Assembly (NCBI GenBank): GCA_900545265.1
Contig: UQYI01000004.1
Location: 62,001 to 126,000, forward strand
Source of the DNA: an uncultured Eubacteriales bacterium
GTDB lineage: Bacteria > Bacillota > Clostridia > Christensenellales > CAG-138
DNA length: 64,000 nt
Direction of reading: 5' to 3'
Part shown: one piece after another, positions 33,385 through 41,600 of the stretch
Position numbering within the stretch: position 1 is the stretch's first letter
Layout: each line of letters starts with the position of its first letter
Position numbers and translations under genes: made by a program
The notes under the pieces: generated by a model
What the model saw: only the letters and a program-made list of their open reading frames with translations
Database searches by the model: none
Told to the model about the DNA's origin: nothing

Positions 33385-34229
33385 TGCAGAGAAGGCTCCT
33401 GACCTGTGAGGATAAGGGGCAGGCTCAACTCCTGTGGCATATCGCATTTCCGGAGGACAGCGAACGCTTTGTTCGCTGGTTCTTTGATAAGAGATTTCTG
33501 CCGGGATGGTCTGCGGGTACTTTTTGCGGAGATACCCTGATATCCGTGATCCATGGAACGCCAATGATGCTGCGCGGGCAGGCAAAGAGCTTTCCGGCAC
33601 TGATGACTTCAGGCGTAGCTACCCTGCCGGGATATGAAGGCAGAGGGATTATGCACGATACCATGCTGTTCCTGCGGGAGAAAGCGGCAAAGCAGGGGAT
33701 AGATGCTTTGTTTAACCACCCCCAGCGGAAAGGCGCCTATGCGCATCTGGGGTTTCGCCCATGTACCGATACGCTTTACTATAAGGGAAACGGAGGCGAG
33801 CTTCTTCCAAGGGGATATACGTGGGCTTCCTTTGATCTGGAGGCAGCATTCACTCTGTATAAGCAGGTTATGAGCATCTACAGGGGCAGCAGAGTGCGTA
33901 CAAAGTCAGATTTTGTATTGCTGCTGGAGGATATTGCCTGTGATGGGGGAATCGCCCGGTTGCTGCTGAAAAACGGCAGTCCGGAAGGATACTGTCTGTT
34001 TGGCATAAATGAGACTGGTCTCTATGCACAGGAGGTGCTTTGTCTGGATAAAGAAGTGTATGCGCCTTTGCTTCGGGCCTTGCCGGGCAAACATATTACG
34101 GCCAAATTGCCTCCGGATATCCCTTTGCCGGGAGAACGGCTGCCTCAAAATGTGCTGCTGGCTTCTGAAAGGCTGTGGGCAGCGTTAGCGTATATTCCGG
34201 GTCAGTGCTATTGTCTGGAAGAATATTAA
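33381..34229 (+). CDS. Eis-like GNAT acetyltransferase
   Basis: A 282-residue protein with an N-terminal GNAT domain (MTSGVATLPGYEGRGIMHDTML, the acetyl-CoA loop; DALFNHPQRKGAYAHLGFRPC) and an extra C-terminal region, as in the Eis and YjaB-like enhanced-survival group. The substrate is unknown; Eis proteins acetylate amines, including aminoglycosides, but that cannot be claimed here. Translationally coupled to the upstream SEDS gene through ATGA. Confidence 0.75.
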   Translation: MMQRRLLTCEDKGQAQLLWHIAFPEDSERFVRWFFDKRFLPGWSAGTFCGDTLISVIHGTPMMLRGQAKSFPALMTSGVATLPGYEGRGIMHDTMLFLREKAAKQGIDALFNHPQRKGAYAHLGFRPCTDTLYYKGNGGELLPRGYTWASFDLEAAFTLYKQVMSIYRGSRVRTKSDFVLLLEDIACDGGIARLLLKNGSPEGYCLFGINETGLYAQEVLCLDKEVYAPLLRALPGKHITAKLPPDIPLPGERLPQNVLLASERLWAALAYIPGQCYCLEEY

Positions 34230-34340
34230 AGCTTTGTTGGGATAAGCTTGAGTGGGGAAGAAGATGTGTTGTGATTTGCAGACTTCTTCAGTTTATAGCC
34301 GCAATAACGCCTTTGAAATGTTCTCAGCCCGAAAATAATT

Positions 34341-34372
34341 GAAAAAAGCACTTCATTCGAAGTGCTTTTTTC
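34341..34372. terminator. Terminator of the tRNA-Ser pair
   Basis: GAAAAAAGCACTT-catt-CGAAGTGCTTTTTTC is a perfect bidirectional terminator between the tRNA genes (minus strand) and the acetyltransferase gene (plus strand). Confidence 0.9.
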
Positions 34373-34465
34373 TGGCGCGGAAGGAGAGATTCGAACTCTC
34401 GCACCGGTACACCCAGTCTACTCCCTTAGCAGGGGAGCCCCTTATAGCCACTTGGGTACTTCCGC
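34373..34465 (-). tRNA. tRNA-Ser (anticodon GCU)
   Basis: A 93-base class II tRNA with acceptor stem GCGGAAG/CTTCCGC, anticodon loop CTGCTAA (GCT), a long variable arm (serine), the T-loop GTTCGAATC and an encoded CCA end. Reads AGC/AGU codons. Confidence 0.95.
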
Positions 34466-34481
34466 AAAGCTATAAATAAAA

Positions 34482-34569
34482 TGGCGGAGATGGTAGGATT
34501 TGAACCCACGGATGCTTTCACATCAACGGTTTTCAAGACCGCCTCCTTAAACCACTCGGACACATCTCC
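34482..34569 (-). tRNA. tRNA-Ser (anticodon UGA)
   Basis: An 88-base class II tRNA with acceptor stem GGAGATG/CATCTCC, anticodon loop CTTGAAA (TGA), variable arm GTTGATGTGAAAGCATC, T-loop GTTCAAATC and an encoded CCA. Reads UCN codons. In tandem with tRNA-Ser(GCU), 16 bases apart. Confidence 0.95.
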
Positions 34570-34605
34570 CAGTTCAGGAGGCATTCACCCTCCATCCAAG
34601 AAAAT

Positions 34606-34634
34606 AGTTTAGCATACCTTGTTCGTCTTGTCAA
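34606..34634 (-). promoter_or_regulatory. Promoter of the two tRNA-Ser genes
   Basis: Minus strand TTGACA, 17-base spacer, TAAACT, about 37 bases upstream of the first tRNA. Confidence 0.85.
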
Positions 34635-34650
34635 CGGTCTTTTCCTCTTT

Positions 34651-35334
34651 TTATGCTTCTTTGGCCCAATCACTGAGCTTATTCAGCGCCTCCTTACTGC
34701 CGGAGAGGAAAAGAATATCCCCTTTCCGGAAAACTTGCTCCGGCAGAATGGTCTCCTGCACTTGGCCCCCATTTTCTATGGCAATTATGTTTGCACCGAA
34801 ACGCTTGCGCAAATCGGCCTCCAATACGGTTTTGCCTGCCAGAGAATCCGGCAGCATCAGCTTTGTAATACTCACACGTTCGCTGAGCTGCACAAAATCC
34901 AGGTTATGCGCCGTTTCCAATCGATGCGCCAGGCGTATGGCCATATCCCGTTCCGGATACACCACCTCGGCTCCCAGCTTTTCCAGAATCTCTCCATACT
35001 CCAGACTGGCCGCCTTGGCAATGACTCGCGGCACCCCTAATCCTTTCAGATGCAGGGTCGTAAGAATGGAACTGTCCATTTCTTCTCCAATGCATACTAC
35101 AACAATGTCGCAGTTTTGCACCCCCATTTCCGAAAGCGTGGATTTGTCCAGATTTTTAACTACATAGGCATTTTCGGTATAGTCCCGCAGCAGGCGCACT
35201 TTTTCTTCTTCCCGATCCATGACCAGGATCTCCTCATTGGCAGCGGCCAGCTCCAGAGCCAGAGCCTGCCCAAAGCGCCCCAGACCAATAATACCGTAAG
35301 TGACGGAATCCCCCTTGCGTTTCTTTGTAAACAT
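34651..35334 (-). CDS. Potassium uptake regulator KtrA (TrkA family)
   Basis: Cytoplasmic nucleotide-binding gating ring of a Ktr K+ channel-like transporter. The 227-residue protein has an RCK-N Rossmann domain (GIIGLGRFGQALALELA, then VMDREEEKV) and an RCK-C domain after about residue 140 (KTVLEADLRKRFGANIIAI). ATG 35334 was chosen because GGGAGG lies directly upstream; an ATG 15 bases earlier would overlap it. Encoded 35 bases after ktrB on the same strand. Confidence 0.93.
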   Translation of the reverse strand: MFTKKRKGDSVTYGIIGLGRFGQALALELAAANEEILVMDREEEKVRLLRDYTENAYVVKNLDKSTLSEMGVQNCDIVVVCIGEEMDSSILTTLHLKGLGVPRVIAKAASLEYGEILEKLGAEVVYPERDMAIRLAHRLETAHNLDFVQLSERVSITKLMLPDSLAGKTVLEADLRKRFGANIIAIENGGQVQETILPEQVFRKGDILFLSGSKEALNKLSDWAKEA

Positions 35335-35369
35335 GTATACCTCCCGCATGAATAAGGTCTGAACAGTTT

Positions 35370-36668
35370 TCAGCCGATAGAAATATTTCCCTGAGGATAG
35401 CGAACGCCTTCCCCCTTATTGAAGTACCACAGAGTGGCGATGGTCATGGGCCCCAAACGCCCTATATACATGATCATGATGGAAAGGAGCTTGCTGGCAG
35501 TCCCCAAACTGGGGGTAATGCCTGTAGAAAGCCCCACGGTGCCAAAGGCACTGACCGCTTCAAACAGAATATCCAGAAAAGGAATATTCGGTTCCAATAT
35601 GCACAGTAAATATGTACCAACGCCTATGATCCCCAATCCCATCAGGGCAATGATCACCGCTTTGCGGAAAGCTTCCGGTGGGAGGGAATAGTGAAAAGCT
35701 TTTTCGCTCCGATTGGTGGCGGCAGATTTGATCCCCTGAAGAATGGCAAAGAATGTAGTGGTTTTGATTCCGCCGCCGGTTGAACCGGGAGAAGCGCCGA
35801 TGAACATAAGCATCATGACCACAAATAGTCCGCTCTTAGTGAATCCTCCCAACGGATAGGTGGAAAAACCGGCTGTCCGTGCGGAAAAACTGAAAAAAAC
35901 AGCACCGAGCCAGGAAATATCCTCTGTCAGTTTGATAAGCAAAGCGCCTGCAGCCAGCAGAATACTGCTGACGCTGAGCACTACTCTTGTGTGCATGGAA
36001 AGTTTTTTCCAGCGAAATCGTTTTTCGGCCAGTTCACTCATGACAGGGAACCCTATGCCGCCAAAGAAAATCAATCCGCAGGTGACAAGGTTCAAAAGCA
36101 AGCTGTGCTGATAGGGGATAAGGTTGCGCATGCCGCCCAGAATATCAAATCCGGAGTTATTAAAGGCTGCAATGGAATGAAAAAGACTGACTCCAACCGC
36201 TTTCAAAACAGGATAGTTCTGTGCAAATATAGGGAAACTGAGTATAGCGCCCGTCAATTCAAAAGCAGCGGTGATGGTGAGAACTTTTTTCAGCAGCCGT
36301 ACCACGCCGCCATCGCCGCTCAGGTTCATGGCCTCCCGAAGTACGGTACGTCCCTTCAGATCCACTCGCCTGCCCATGGCCAGCATGATCCCCGCCCCGA
36401 CTGTAGCTACTCCCAACCCGCCGGCCTGAATCAGAAGACCAACAACGGCCTGCCCCAAAGGGGTGAAGGTATCGGCGGTATCTACTACCGTAAGTCCTGT
36501 AACACATACGGCGCTGGCGGAGGTATACAAAGCATCTATGTACCGGAGAGAAACATCGTTCCGGAGACACCAGGGCAGCATCAATATCACAGAACCCAGA
36601 AGGATCAGCAGCGCAAAACCAATGGCAATAAGGCGCCCTGAAGATTGCCTGCGAAATAATGCAAACAA
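35370..36668 (-). CDS. Potassium transporter KtrB (TrkH/KtrB family)
   Basis: Membrane pore subunit that carries K+, usually with Na+. The 432-residue protein has four repeats with selectivity-filter segments; the first is SASAVCVTGLTVVD, the third GASPGSTGGGIKTTT, and a fourth AFGTVGLSTGITP. Start codon is TTG: AGGAGG lies 7 bases upstream and no ATG is placed better. It forms an operon with ktrA. No ydaO (c-di-AMP) riboswitch is visible in the short leader. Confidence 0.93.
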   Translation of the reverse strand: MFALFRRQSSGRLIAIGFALLILLGSVILMLPWCLRNDVSLRYIDALYTSASAVCVTGLTVVDTADTFTPLGQAVVGLLIQAGGLGVATVGAGIMLAMGRRVDLKGRTVLREAMNLSGDGGVVRLLKKVLTITAAFELTGAILSFPIFAQNYPVLKAVGVSLFHSIAAFNNSGFDILGGMRNLIPYQHSLLLNLVTCGLIFFGGIGFPVMSELAEKRFRWKKLSMHTRVVLSVSSILLAAGALLIKLTEDISWLGAVFFSFSARTAGFSTYPLGGFTKSGLFVVMMLMFIGASPGSTGGGIKTTTFFAILQGIKSAATNRSEKAFHYSLPPEAFRKAVIIALMGLGIIGVGTYLLCILEPNIPFLDILFEAVSAFGTVGLSTGITPSLGTASKLLSIMIMYIGRLGPMTIATLWYFNKGEGVRYPQGNISIG

Positions 36669-36761
36669 TTTTGTTCCTCCTCTCCAAATGAATTGCTTTT
36701 CGGAGAGTATATGTCTTTGAATGGCCGTTTGTCAATACATCTACGCACCGGTACTATAAGT

Positions 36762-36797
36762 GCAAAAAGAAAAAGCGCTCCATGAACGGAGCGCTTA
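36762..36797 (-). terminator. Terminator of the patB-type aminotransferase gene
   Basis: AAGCGCTCC-gttcat-GGAGCGCTT followed on the minus strand by TTTCTTTTTGC. Confidence 0.85.
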
Positions 36798-36810
36798 ATG
36801 CAATACTGCT

Positions 36811-37968
36811 TTATGCCAGTGCAGCAAGTATCCGCCGTGCCGCTTCCTCTATGCGCTCCCGGCTGGTAGCCAGATTAAAGCGGGCAAAGGTATTGGCCTC
36901 TCCCTTGAACCAGTCGCCGTAATCAATGGCGATCCGGCAGCGGTTTTCAAAGAAGTTCTGCATTTCTTCTGGTTTTACATAGGCGCCAAAATCGATCCAC
37001 ATAAGATAGGTGCCTTCCAAAGGTGCAACCTGCAGTCTGGGCAGGACTTTCAGCAGGGTATCCCGCAGACAGAGGTAATTGCCGTAAATCTGTTCTTTGA
37101 GCGCTTCCAGCCAGGGCGCTCCCTCCCGGTAGGCGGCAGTTCCTGCGGCGTAACCAAGGCTGCTGCCGTTGGTCACAGAAATACGCTGGGTATAGGCGTC
37201 CCATTTGGCACGCAGCTCTTCATCCGGCAGTACAGCCGCAGCATTTTGCAGTCCGGCCAGATTAAAGGTCTTGCTGGGGGAAGTCAACGTCACCACCCGG
37301 CCGGAAGCTACTGTACCCAGCGGGATCTGTACGTTATCTGCATACACAAAGTCCTGGTGGATCTCATCGGCAATGAGGATCACGTTATACCGGGCGCATA
37401 ATTCGGCCACGGCCTTCAGTTCTTTACGGGTCCATACCCGGCCTACAGGGTTATGCGGAGAACAGAAGATAAGCATCTTCACATGCTCGTTCAGGATCTT
37501 TTCTTCCATGTCCTTCAGATCCGGGGTATAGCGGCCATCTGCTTTTTGTGTAAGCGGGCTTAAAACAAGCTTGCGGCCTGTTTCTTCAATGGCGTGGAAG
37601 AAGGGATAGTATACTGGGGGCAGGGCCATTACGGCGTCTCCTGCATCTGTCATGGAACTGACACACCAGTACAGGGCAGAAACTACTCCGGGAGCATAGC
37701 GAACCCATTCCTTCTGCACGGTATATCCGTGATGATGCTGCTCCCAGTCAACAAATGCATCTGTAAAATCTGCTCCCAGAATGGAATAGCCATAGGCCCC
37801 GCAGTCGATCTGCCTCTGTAAAGCTTCCTGTACACAGCGGGGGCTCTTGAAGTCCATATCGGCCACCCACAAACAGAGCAGGTCATCCCTGCCGTATTTT
37901 TCCTTCATTCCGTCCCATTTGACACTGCCGGTGTTTTGCCGGTCCACATACACAAGCTGTTCTTTCAT
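36811..37968 (-). CDS. PatB/MalY-type aminotransferase or cystathionine beta-lyase
   Basis: A 385-residue PLP enzyme of aminotransferase class I/II. The PatB/MalY subgroup is indicated by LCLWVADMDFKSP near the N-terminus, CSPHNPVGRVWTRKEL, and the lysine motif TSPSKTFNLAGLQNA. Members are C-S lyases (cystathionine or cysteine beta-lyase) or aminotransferases; the exact reaction is not determined. The end has its own terminator. It is 18 bases after the upstream YitT gene, so the two probably share a transcript. Confidence 0.88.
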   Translation of the reverse strand: MKEQLVYVDRQNTGSVKWDGMKEKYGRDDLLCLWVADMDFKSPRCVQEALQRQIDCGAYGYSILGADFTDAFVDWEQHHHGYTVQKEWVRYAPGVVSALYWCVSSMTDAGDAVMALPPVYYPFFHAIEETGRKLVLSPLTQKADGRYTPDLKDMEEKILNEHVKMLIFCSPHNPVGRVWTRKELKAVAELCARYNVILIADEIHQDFVYADNVQIPLGTVASGRVVTLTSPSKTFNLAGLQNAAAVLPDEELRAKWDAYTQRISVTNGSSLGYAAGTAAYREGAPWLEALKEQIYGNYLCLRDTLLKVLPRLQVAPLEGTYLMWIDFGAYVKPEEMQNFFENRCRIAIDYGDWFKGEANTFARFNLATSRERIEEAARRILAALA

Positions 37969-37986
37969 GTTTTCTCCTTACTAAAA

Positions 37987-38871
37987 TCATTTATCCAGTT
38001 CCATAAATCCCTCTCCATAGACTTCATCGTTGGAGCCTATCATAAGCAGGGCGTTTTTATCGATCTCATAGCAGAGCTTTTTTATGCGGTAAACCTCAGG
38101 CCGGCTGCAGGCGCACAAGACCAGCCGGTGTTTTTTTCCGGAATAAGCTCCGGTAGCATCCAGAAGGGTTACGCCCCGGCCGATCTGAGCCATAATGGCG
38201 TCTGCCATCTCCTGACCAAGATCGGTAATGATTAAAAGCCGCTTACCGCTCTGGGAACCATAGAGCAGCTTGTCCGTAACAGTGGTGCATACAATGGTCA
38301 TAAGTATGCCGCGCAGCACGGCATCAATATTTCCGTATACGAACCCGCCAAGGAGGATCACCGTACCGTCTACAATCAGGTTCACACTGCCAACGGACAT
38401 ATGAGGAAACTTCTTTTTCAGGGGCATAACGATGAAATCCGTACCTCCTGTACAAAAGCCCCGCATATAAACAAGACTCAGGGCAATGCCCATGCATACT
38501 CCCGCAAACAGACAGGATACCAGCGGATCTCCGGTATATGCGGGAATAACGGGAGTGAGCAGATCCAGCACAATGGCCATCAGTGCCATGACCGATATAG
38601 ATTTAATAATGTATCTTTTTCCGAAAAAGCGGTAGCAGAGGATTATGACCGGTACGTTCAGCGAAAGACTGGCTATACCTATTGGCAGTTGCGGGATAAA
38701 AAAATTGGCTAAAATGCTCAAACCTGTGATCCCACCCGGGGCAAAGTTGGCGCTGACGGTAAACATGGCTACAGCCAGAGTATAAAACAAAGCCGAAAGT
38801 ACGGAATAACCGGCATCGACCAGCAGTTTTTTCCAGTCCAGAGTTTTCAGATACGGTACAATTTTGTGCAT
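37987..38871 (-). CDS. YitT family membrane protein
   Basis: A 294-residue protein with five or six N-terminal helices (FAPGGITGLSILANFF and RGFCTGGTDFIVMPL are family landmarks) and a C-terminal cytoplasmic DUF2179 domain (LLDATGAYSGKKHRLVLCAC). Function is not established; some YitT members are linked to small-molecule export. ATG 38871 has AGGAGG six bases upstream. The reading frame is open for 85 codons before it, but that part overlaps the end of the ABC-transporter gene. Confidence 0.88.
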   Translation of the reverse strand: MHKIVPYLKTLDWKKLLVDAGYSVLSALFYTLAVAMFTVSANFAPGGITGLSILANFFIPQLPIGIASLSLNVPVIILCYRFFGKRYIIKSISVMALMAIVLDLLTPVIPAYTGDPLVSCLFAGVCMGIALSLVYMRGFCTGGTDFIVMPLKKKFPHMSVGSVNLIVDGTVILLGGFVYGNIDAVLRGILMTIVCTTVTDKLLYGSQSGKRLLIITDLGQEMADAIMAQIGRGVTLLDATGAYSGKKHRLVLCACSRPEVYRIKKLCYEIDKNALLMIGSNDEVYGEGFMELDK

Positions 38872-38947
38872 GACAGAGCCTCCTGTATATGTTTTGGAAC
38901 CTGCCGGGGATCTGCCGCACTCCCCGGCGGGTTCATAAAAGTTATTG

Positions 38948-40696
38948 TTACTCTTCTTCGTCTCTATCCAGCGTTGCTTCATACAGGGTGGCATAGAGAC
39001 CCCCCTTATCCAAAAGCTGCTGGTGAGTGCCGCGTTCCCGAATGCCGTGTTCATCAATAACCACGATCTCTCCGGCTCGCCGAACGGTAGAGAGACGATG
39101 GGCAATGACCAGTGTGGTACGACCACGGCTCAACTCGTCAAAGCTGTGCTGGATATCCGCTTCCGTTACCGTATCCAGGGCGGAGGTAGCTTCATCCAGA
39201 ATCAGCACGGGCGGGTTTTTCAAAAACAGCCGGGCAATAGAGATTCGCTGCTTTTGTCCTCCGGAAAGGAGCATGCCCCGCTCGCCTACATTGGTGTCAT
39301 ATCCTTCGGGGAAGGTGAGGATTTCTTCGTGAATCCTGGCCCGCCGGGCGGCTTCCATGACTTCCTCATCCGTGGCATCCAGCCGTCCATATCGAATATT
39401 CTCCCGTATGGAACCGGCAAAAAGGAATACATCCTGCTGTACGATCCCCACGTTTTCCCGGAGTGATTTCATGGTCACATCCCGGATGTCATGGCCGTCT
39501 ATGGTGATGGAGCCCTCTTTTATTTCATAGAAACGCAGCAGCAGATGACACAGCGTGGTTTTGCCGCCGCCGGAAGGACCTACCAGTGCCAATGTTTCAC
39601 CGGCGGGAATATTCAGGTTTACATGGTTCAGCACCTGCCGTCCGTTTCCATAGGCAAAGGATACGTTTTCAAAGGCAATATCTCCTTTTACCCGGGACAG
39701 GGCCAGAGCGCCGGGCTTATCCTCAATATCCGGCTTTGTATCCATGATCTCCAGAAAACGGGTAAAGCCCGCCATGCCCAGCACATACTGCTCAGCAAAG
39801 TTGGCCAGCTTTTTGATGGGGCTGGTGAAGCTGGAAACATAAAGCATAAAGGTAATAAGCACGATGGGATCCAGTTCGCCGTGATAGATGAGCAGGCCGC
39901 CGGTAAGCAGCACCACAATGTTGAACAGGGCAATGCCGAAATCCATCCCGCTCATAAATACGCCCATGGCTTTATGGTGCTCTTTTTTTGCATCCAGAAA
40001 GCGCATATTGCCCCTGTTGAACTTGCTGACCTCATAGTCTTCATTGGCAAAAGCTTTGGCGGTTCTGGCGCCGGAGATACTGCTTTCCACATCGGCGTTG
40101 ATCTCTGCTACACGTTCCTTAACGTGCTTGCTTGCGGTTTTCATAGCCACGCGGGTACGCATGATAAAAATCAGAATGGGGGGCAGCAGTATAAGCATAG
40201 CCAGGGCAATGCGCCATTCGATGCAGAACATCACCGCAAAGGATCCCGCCAGCGTGACGCAGGAAATCACCACGTCTTCCGGACCGTGGTGGGCCAGTTC
40301 CGTTACCTCAAACAGATCATTGGTCACCCGGGAGAGGAGCTTTCCGGTGCGGATGTTGTCATAAAAACTGAAGGGGAGGGTTTGAATGTGGGCAAAGATA
40401 TCCCGGCGCATATCCGTTTCAATGTGCGCGCCCAGACGGTGTCCCCAATAGGTGACGATATACTGGAGGCCGGCCCGAATCAGATATGCCAGCACGGCAA
40501 GCCCCAGCAGCAGCAGGAATTTGGGCATGAGACTGTGATCGGCTTCCATGGCAGGGATAAGCTGCCGGAGCAGATACTGGGTGAAAAGAGGAAAGGCTAC
40601 ATCCACCCCGGACATGCCGAAAGCACATATCATATCCAGGGCAAAGAGCTTCTTGTGGGGCCCAAAATAGGCCATAAATCGTTTGATCTTATTCAT
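38948..40696 (-). CDS. ABC transporter, exporter type (fused permease and ATPase)
   Basis: A 582-residue half-transporter: six-helix membrane domain (1-320) and ATPase domain (340-582) with Walker A GPSGGGKTTLCH, Q-loop GIVQQDVFLFAG, signature LSGGQKQRISIARL, Walker B VLILDEATSALD and H-loop IAHRLSTV. It is expected to act as a homodimer exporting lipids, drugs or peptides; the substrate is unknown. The ATG follows a -10 box by 6 bases with no ribosome-binding site. Confidence 0.93.
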   Translation of the reverse strand: MNKIKRFMAYFGPHKKLFALDMICAFGMSGVDVAFPLFTQYLLRQLIPAMEADHSLMPKFLLLLGLAVLAYLIRAGLQYIVTYWGHRLGAHIETDMRRDIFAHIQTLPFSFYDNIRTGKLLSRVTNDLFEVTELAHHGPEDVVISCVTLAGSFAVMFCIEWRIALAMLILLPPILIFIMRTRVAMKTASKHVKERVAEINADVESSISGARTAKAFANEDYEVSKFNRGNMRFLDAKKEHHKAMGVFMSGMDFGIALFNIVVLLTGGLLIYHGELDPIVLITFMLYVSSFTSPIKKLANFAEQYVLGMAGFTRFLEIMDTKPDIEDKPGALALSRVKGDIAFENVSFAYGNGRQVLNHVNLNIPAGETLALVGPSGGGKTTLCHLLLRFYEIKEGSITIDGHDIRDVTMKSLRENVGIVQQDVFLFAGSIRENIRYGRLDATDEEVMEAARRARIHEEILTFPEGYDTNVGERGMLLSGGQKQRISIARLFLKNPPVLILDEATSALDTVTEADIQHSFDELSRGRTTLVIAHRLSTVRRAGEIVVIDEHGIRERGTHQQLLDKGGLYATLYEATLDRDEEE

Positions 40697-40702
40697 ACTT
40701 CT

Positions 40703-40731
40703 ATTATATCCGAGTTCATTTTCTTTGTCTA
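40703..40731 (-). promoter_or_regulatory. Promoter of the ABC exporter, apparently leaderless
   Basis: Minus strand TAGACA, 17-base spacer, TATAAT, then AGAAGT and the ATG. The start codon lies where transcription should begin. Confidence 0.65.
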
Positions 40732-40744
40732 TGGGGGGCCGGGG

Positions 40745-41473
40745 TCAAAATGCGTCTTTCATATACCGGTTAAACAGCGGCAGCAGCGTATCGGCTTCTT
40801 TGGGGGAATAGCGGGGGGAAATAGCCACAGATATAAAGTCATAGGGGGCAGAAGCCCGAAAATCCTTATGATCCGCATATACCCGGAAGGGAATTTCCGG
40901 CTCGGGTCCGTTGTTCTTTTCAAACAGGCCGGGAAAAGCCTGGGGCAAACAAATAGCCCTGCAGGTACCCTGCATATCCCGCAACACGATCCTTTCCGGT
41001 ATATCCGGCCGTGATTTGGGATTGCGTACATTATCAAGAATTCCGATGCAGCGGGTGGCCAGGGCAAAAAGAAGATAGTTAGCTTCATCCAACTGCCCGG
41101 CGGTATAAAATTCTTCCAGATTCCACCGCTTGGCTGGAGGCTTGGCCAGCACATTGTACAGCACATACCCGGGTCCCGGTTTACCGATGCCCAGATCGCT
41201 GTGTGCATCTATGTGCGTCACATGAAAGGGAGGAATCAGCTTGCCGGCATTTATAAGCTGCCGCCACCATTGTAAAGCTTCGTCATGCGTCGTAAAAATT
41301 TTCCCCGGAAGGGGGATATCTTCATTTAAACGACATTGGGACTCCAAAAAGGACTTTGTTTCTTCTGGTGTCCATGGTTCATGTCCGCAAAGGGCCGGAC
41401 GCTCTCCCGGGGCGGCCAGTGGACAACAGTCCGCCAGAAAGAAATCCAGATCTATATCCAATATCCGCTGCAT
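40745..41473 (-). CDS. UPF0489 family protein
   Basis: A 242-residue protein resembling UPF0489, which has an arginase-like fold. Metal-ligand-like motifs are ILDIDLDFFLAD at the N-terminus and THIDAHSDLG in the middle. No activity is known for the family. ATG 41473 was chosen because AGGAGG lies just upstream; the frame extends further but without a ribosome-binding site. Divergent from spoIVA, with 127 bases between the starts. Confidence 0.75.
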   Translation of the reverse strand: MQRILDIDLDFFLADCCPLAAPGERPALCGHEPWTPEETKSFLESQCRLNEDIPLPGKIFTTHDEALQWWRQLINAGKLIPPFHVTHIDAHSDLGIGKPGPGYVLYNVLAKPPAKRWNLEEFYTAGQLDEANYLLFALATRCIGILDNVRNPKSRPDIPERIVLRDMQGTCRAICLPQAFPGLFEKNNGPEPEIPFRVYADHKDFRASAPYDFISVAISPRYSPKEADTLLPLFNRYMKDAF

Positions 41474-41541
41474 AGCATCCTCCTGTATACTCCCTACCAG
41501 TATATCCGGAGATGACTTTTTTTGCAACGGGAAAGCCGCTT

Positions 41542-41570
41542 TGCATATGCAGAGGAAAAGCGCATACATT
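41542..41570 (+). promoter_or_regulatory. Sigma-E promoter of spoIVA
   Basis: TGCATATG, 13-base spacer, CATACATT. The -10 fits the sigma-E consensus CATACANT in full and the -35 core CATAT is intact. The position, about 30 bases before the spoIVA start codon, is what is expected for this mother-cell gene. Confidence 0.7.
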
Positions 41571-41600
41571 CTAACAAAGTGCGAGAGTGCGGAGGGTAAT

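Noticed and set aside
39491..41014. 507-codon plus-strand frame
   Set aside because: Antisense of the ABC exporter and UPF0489 genes, both with complete motifs.
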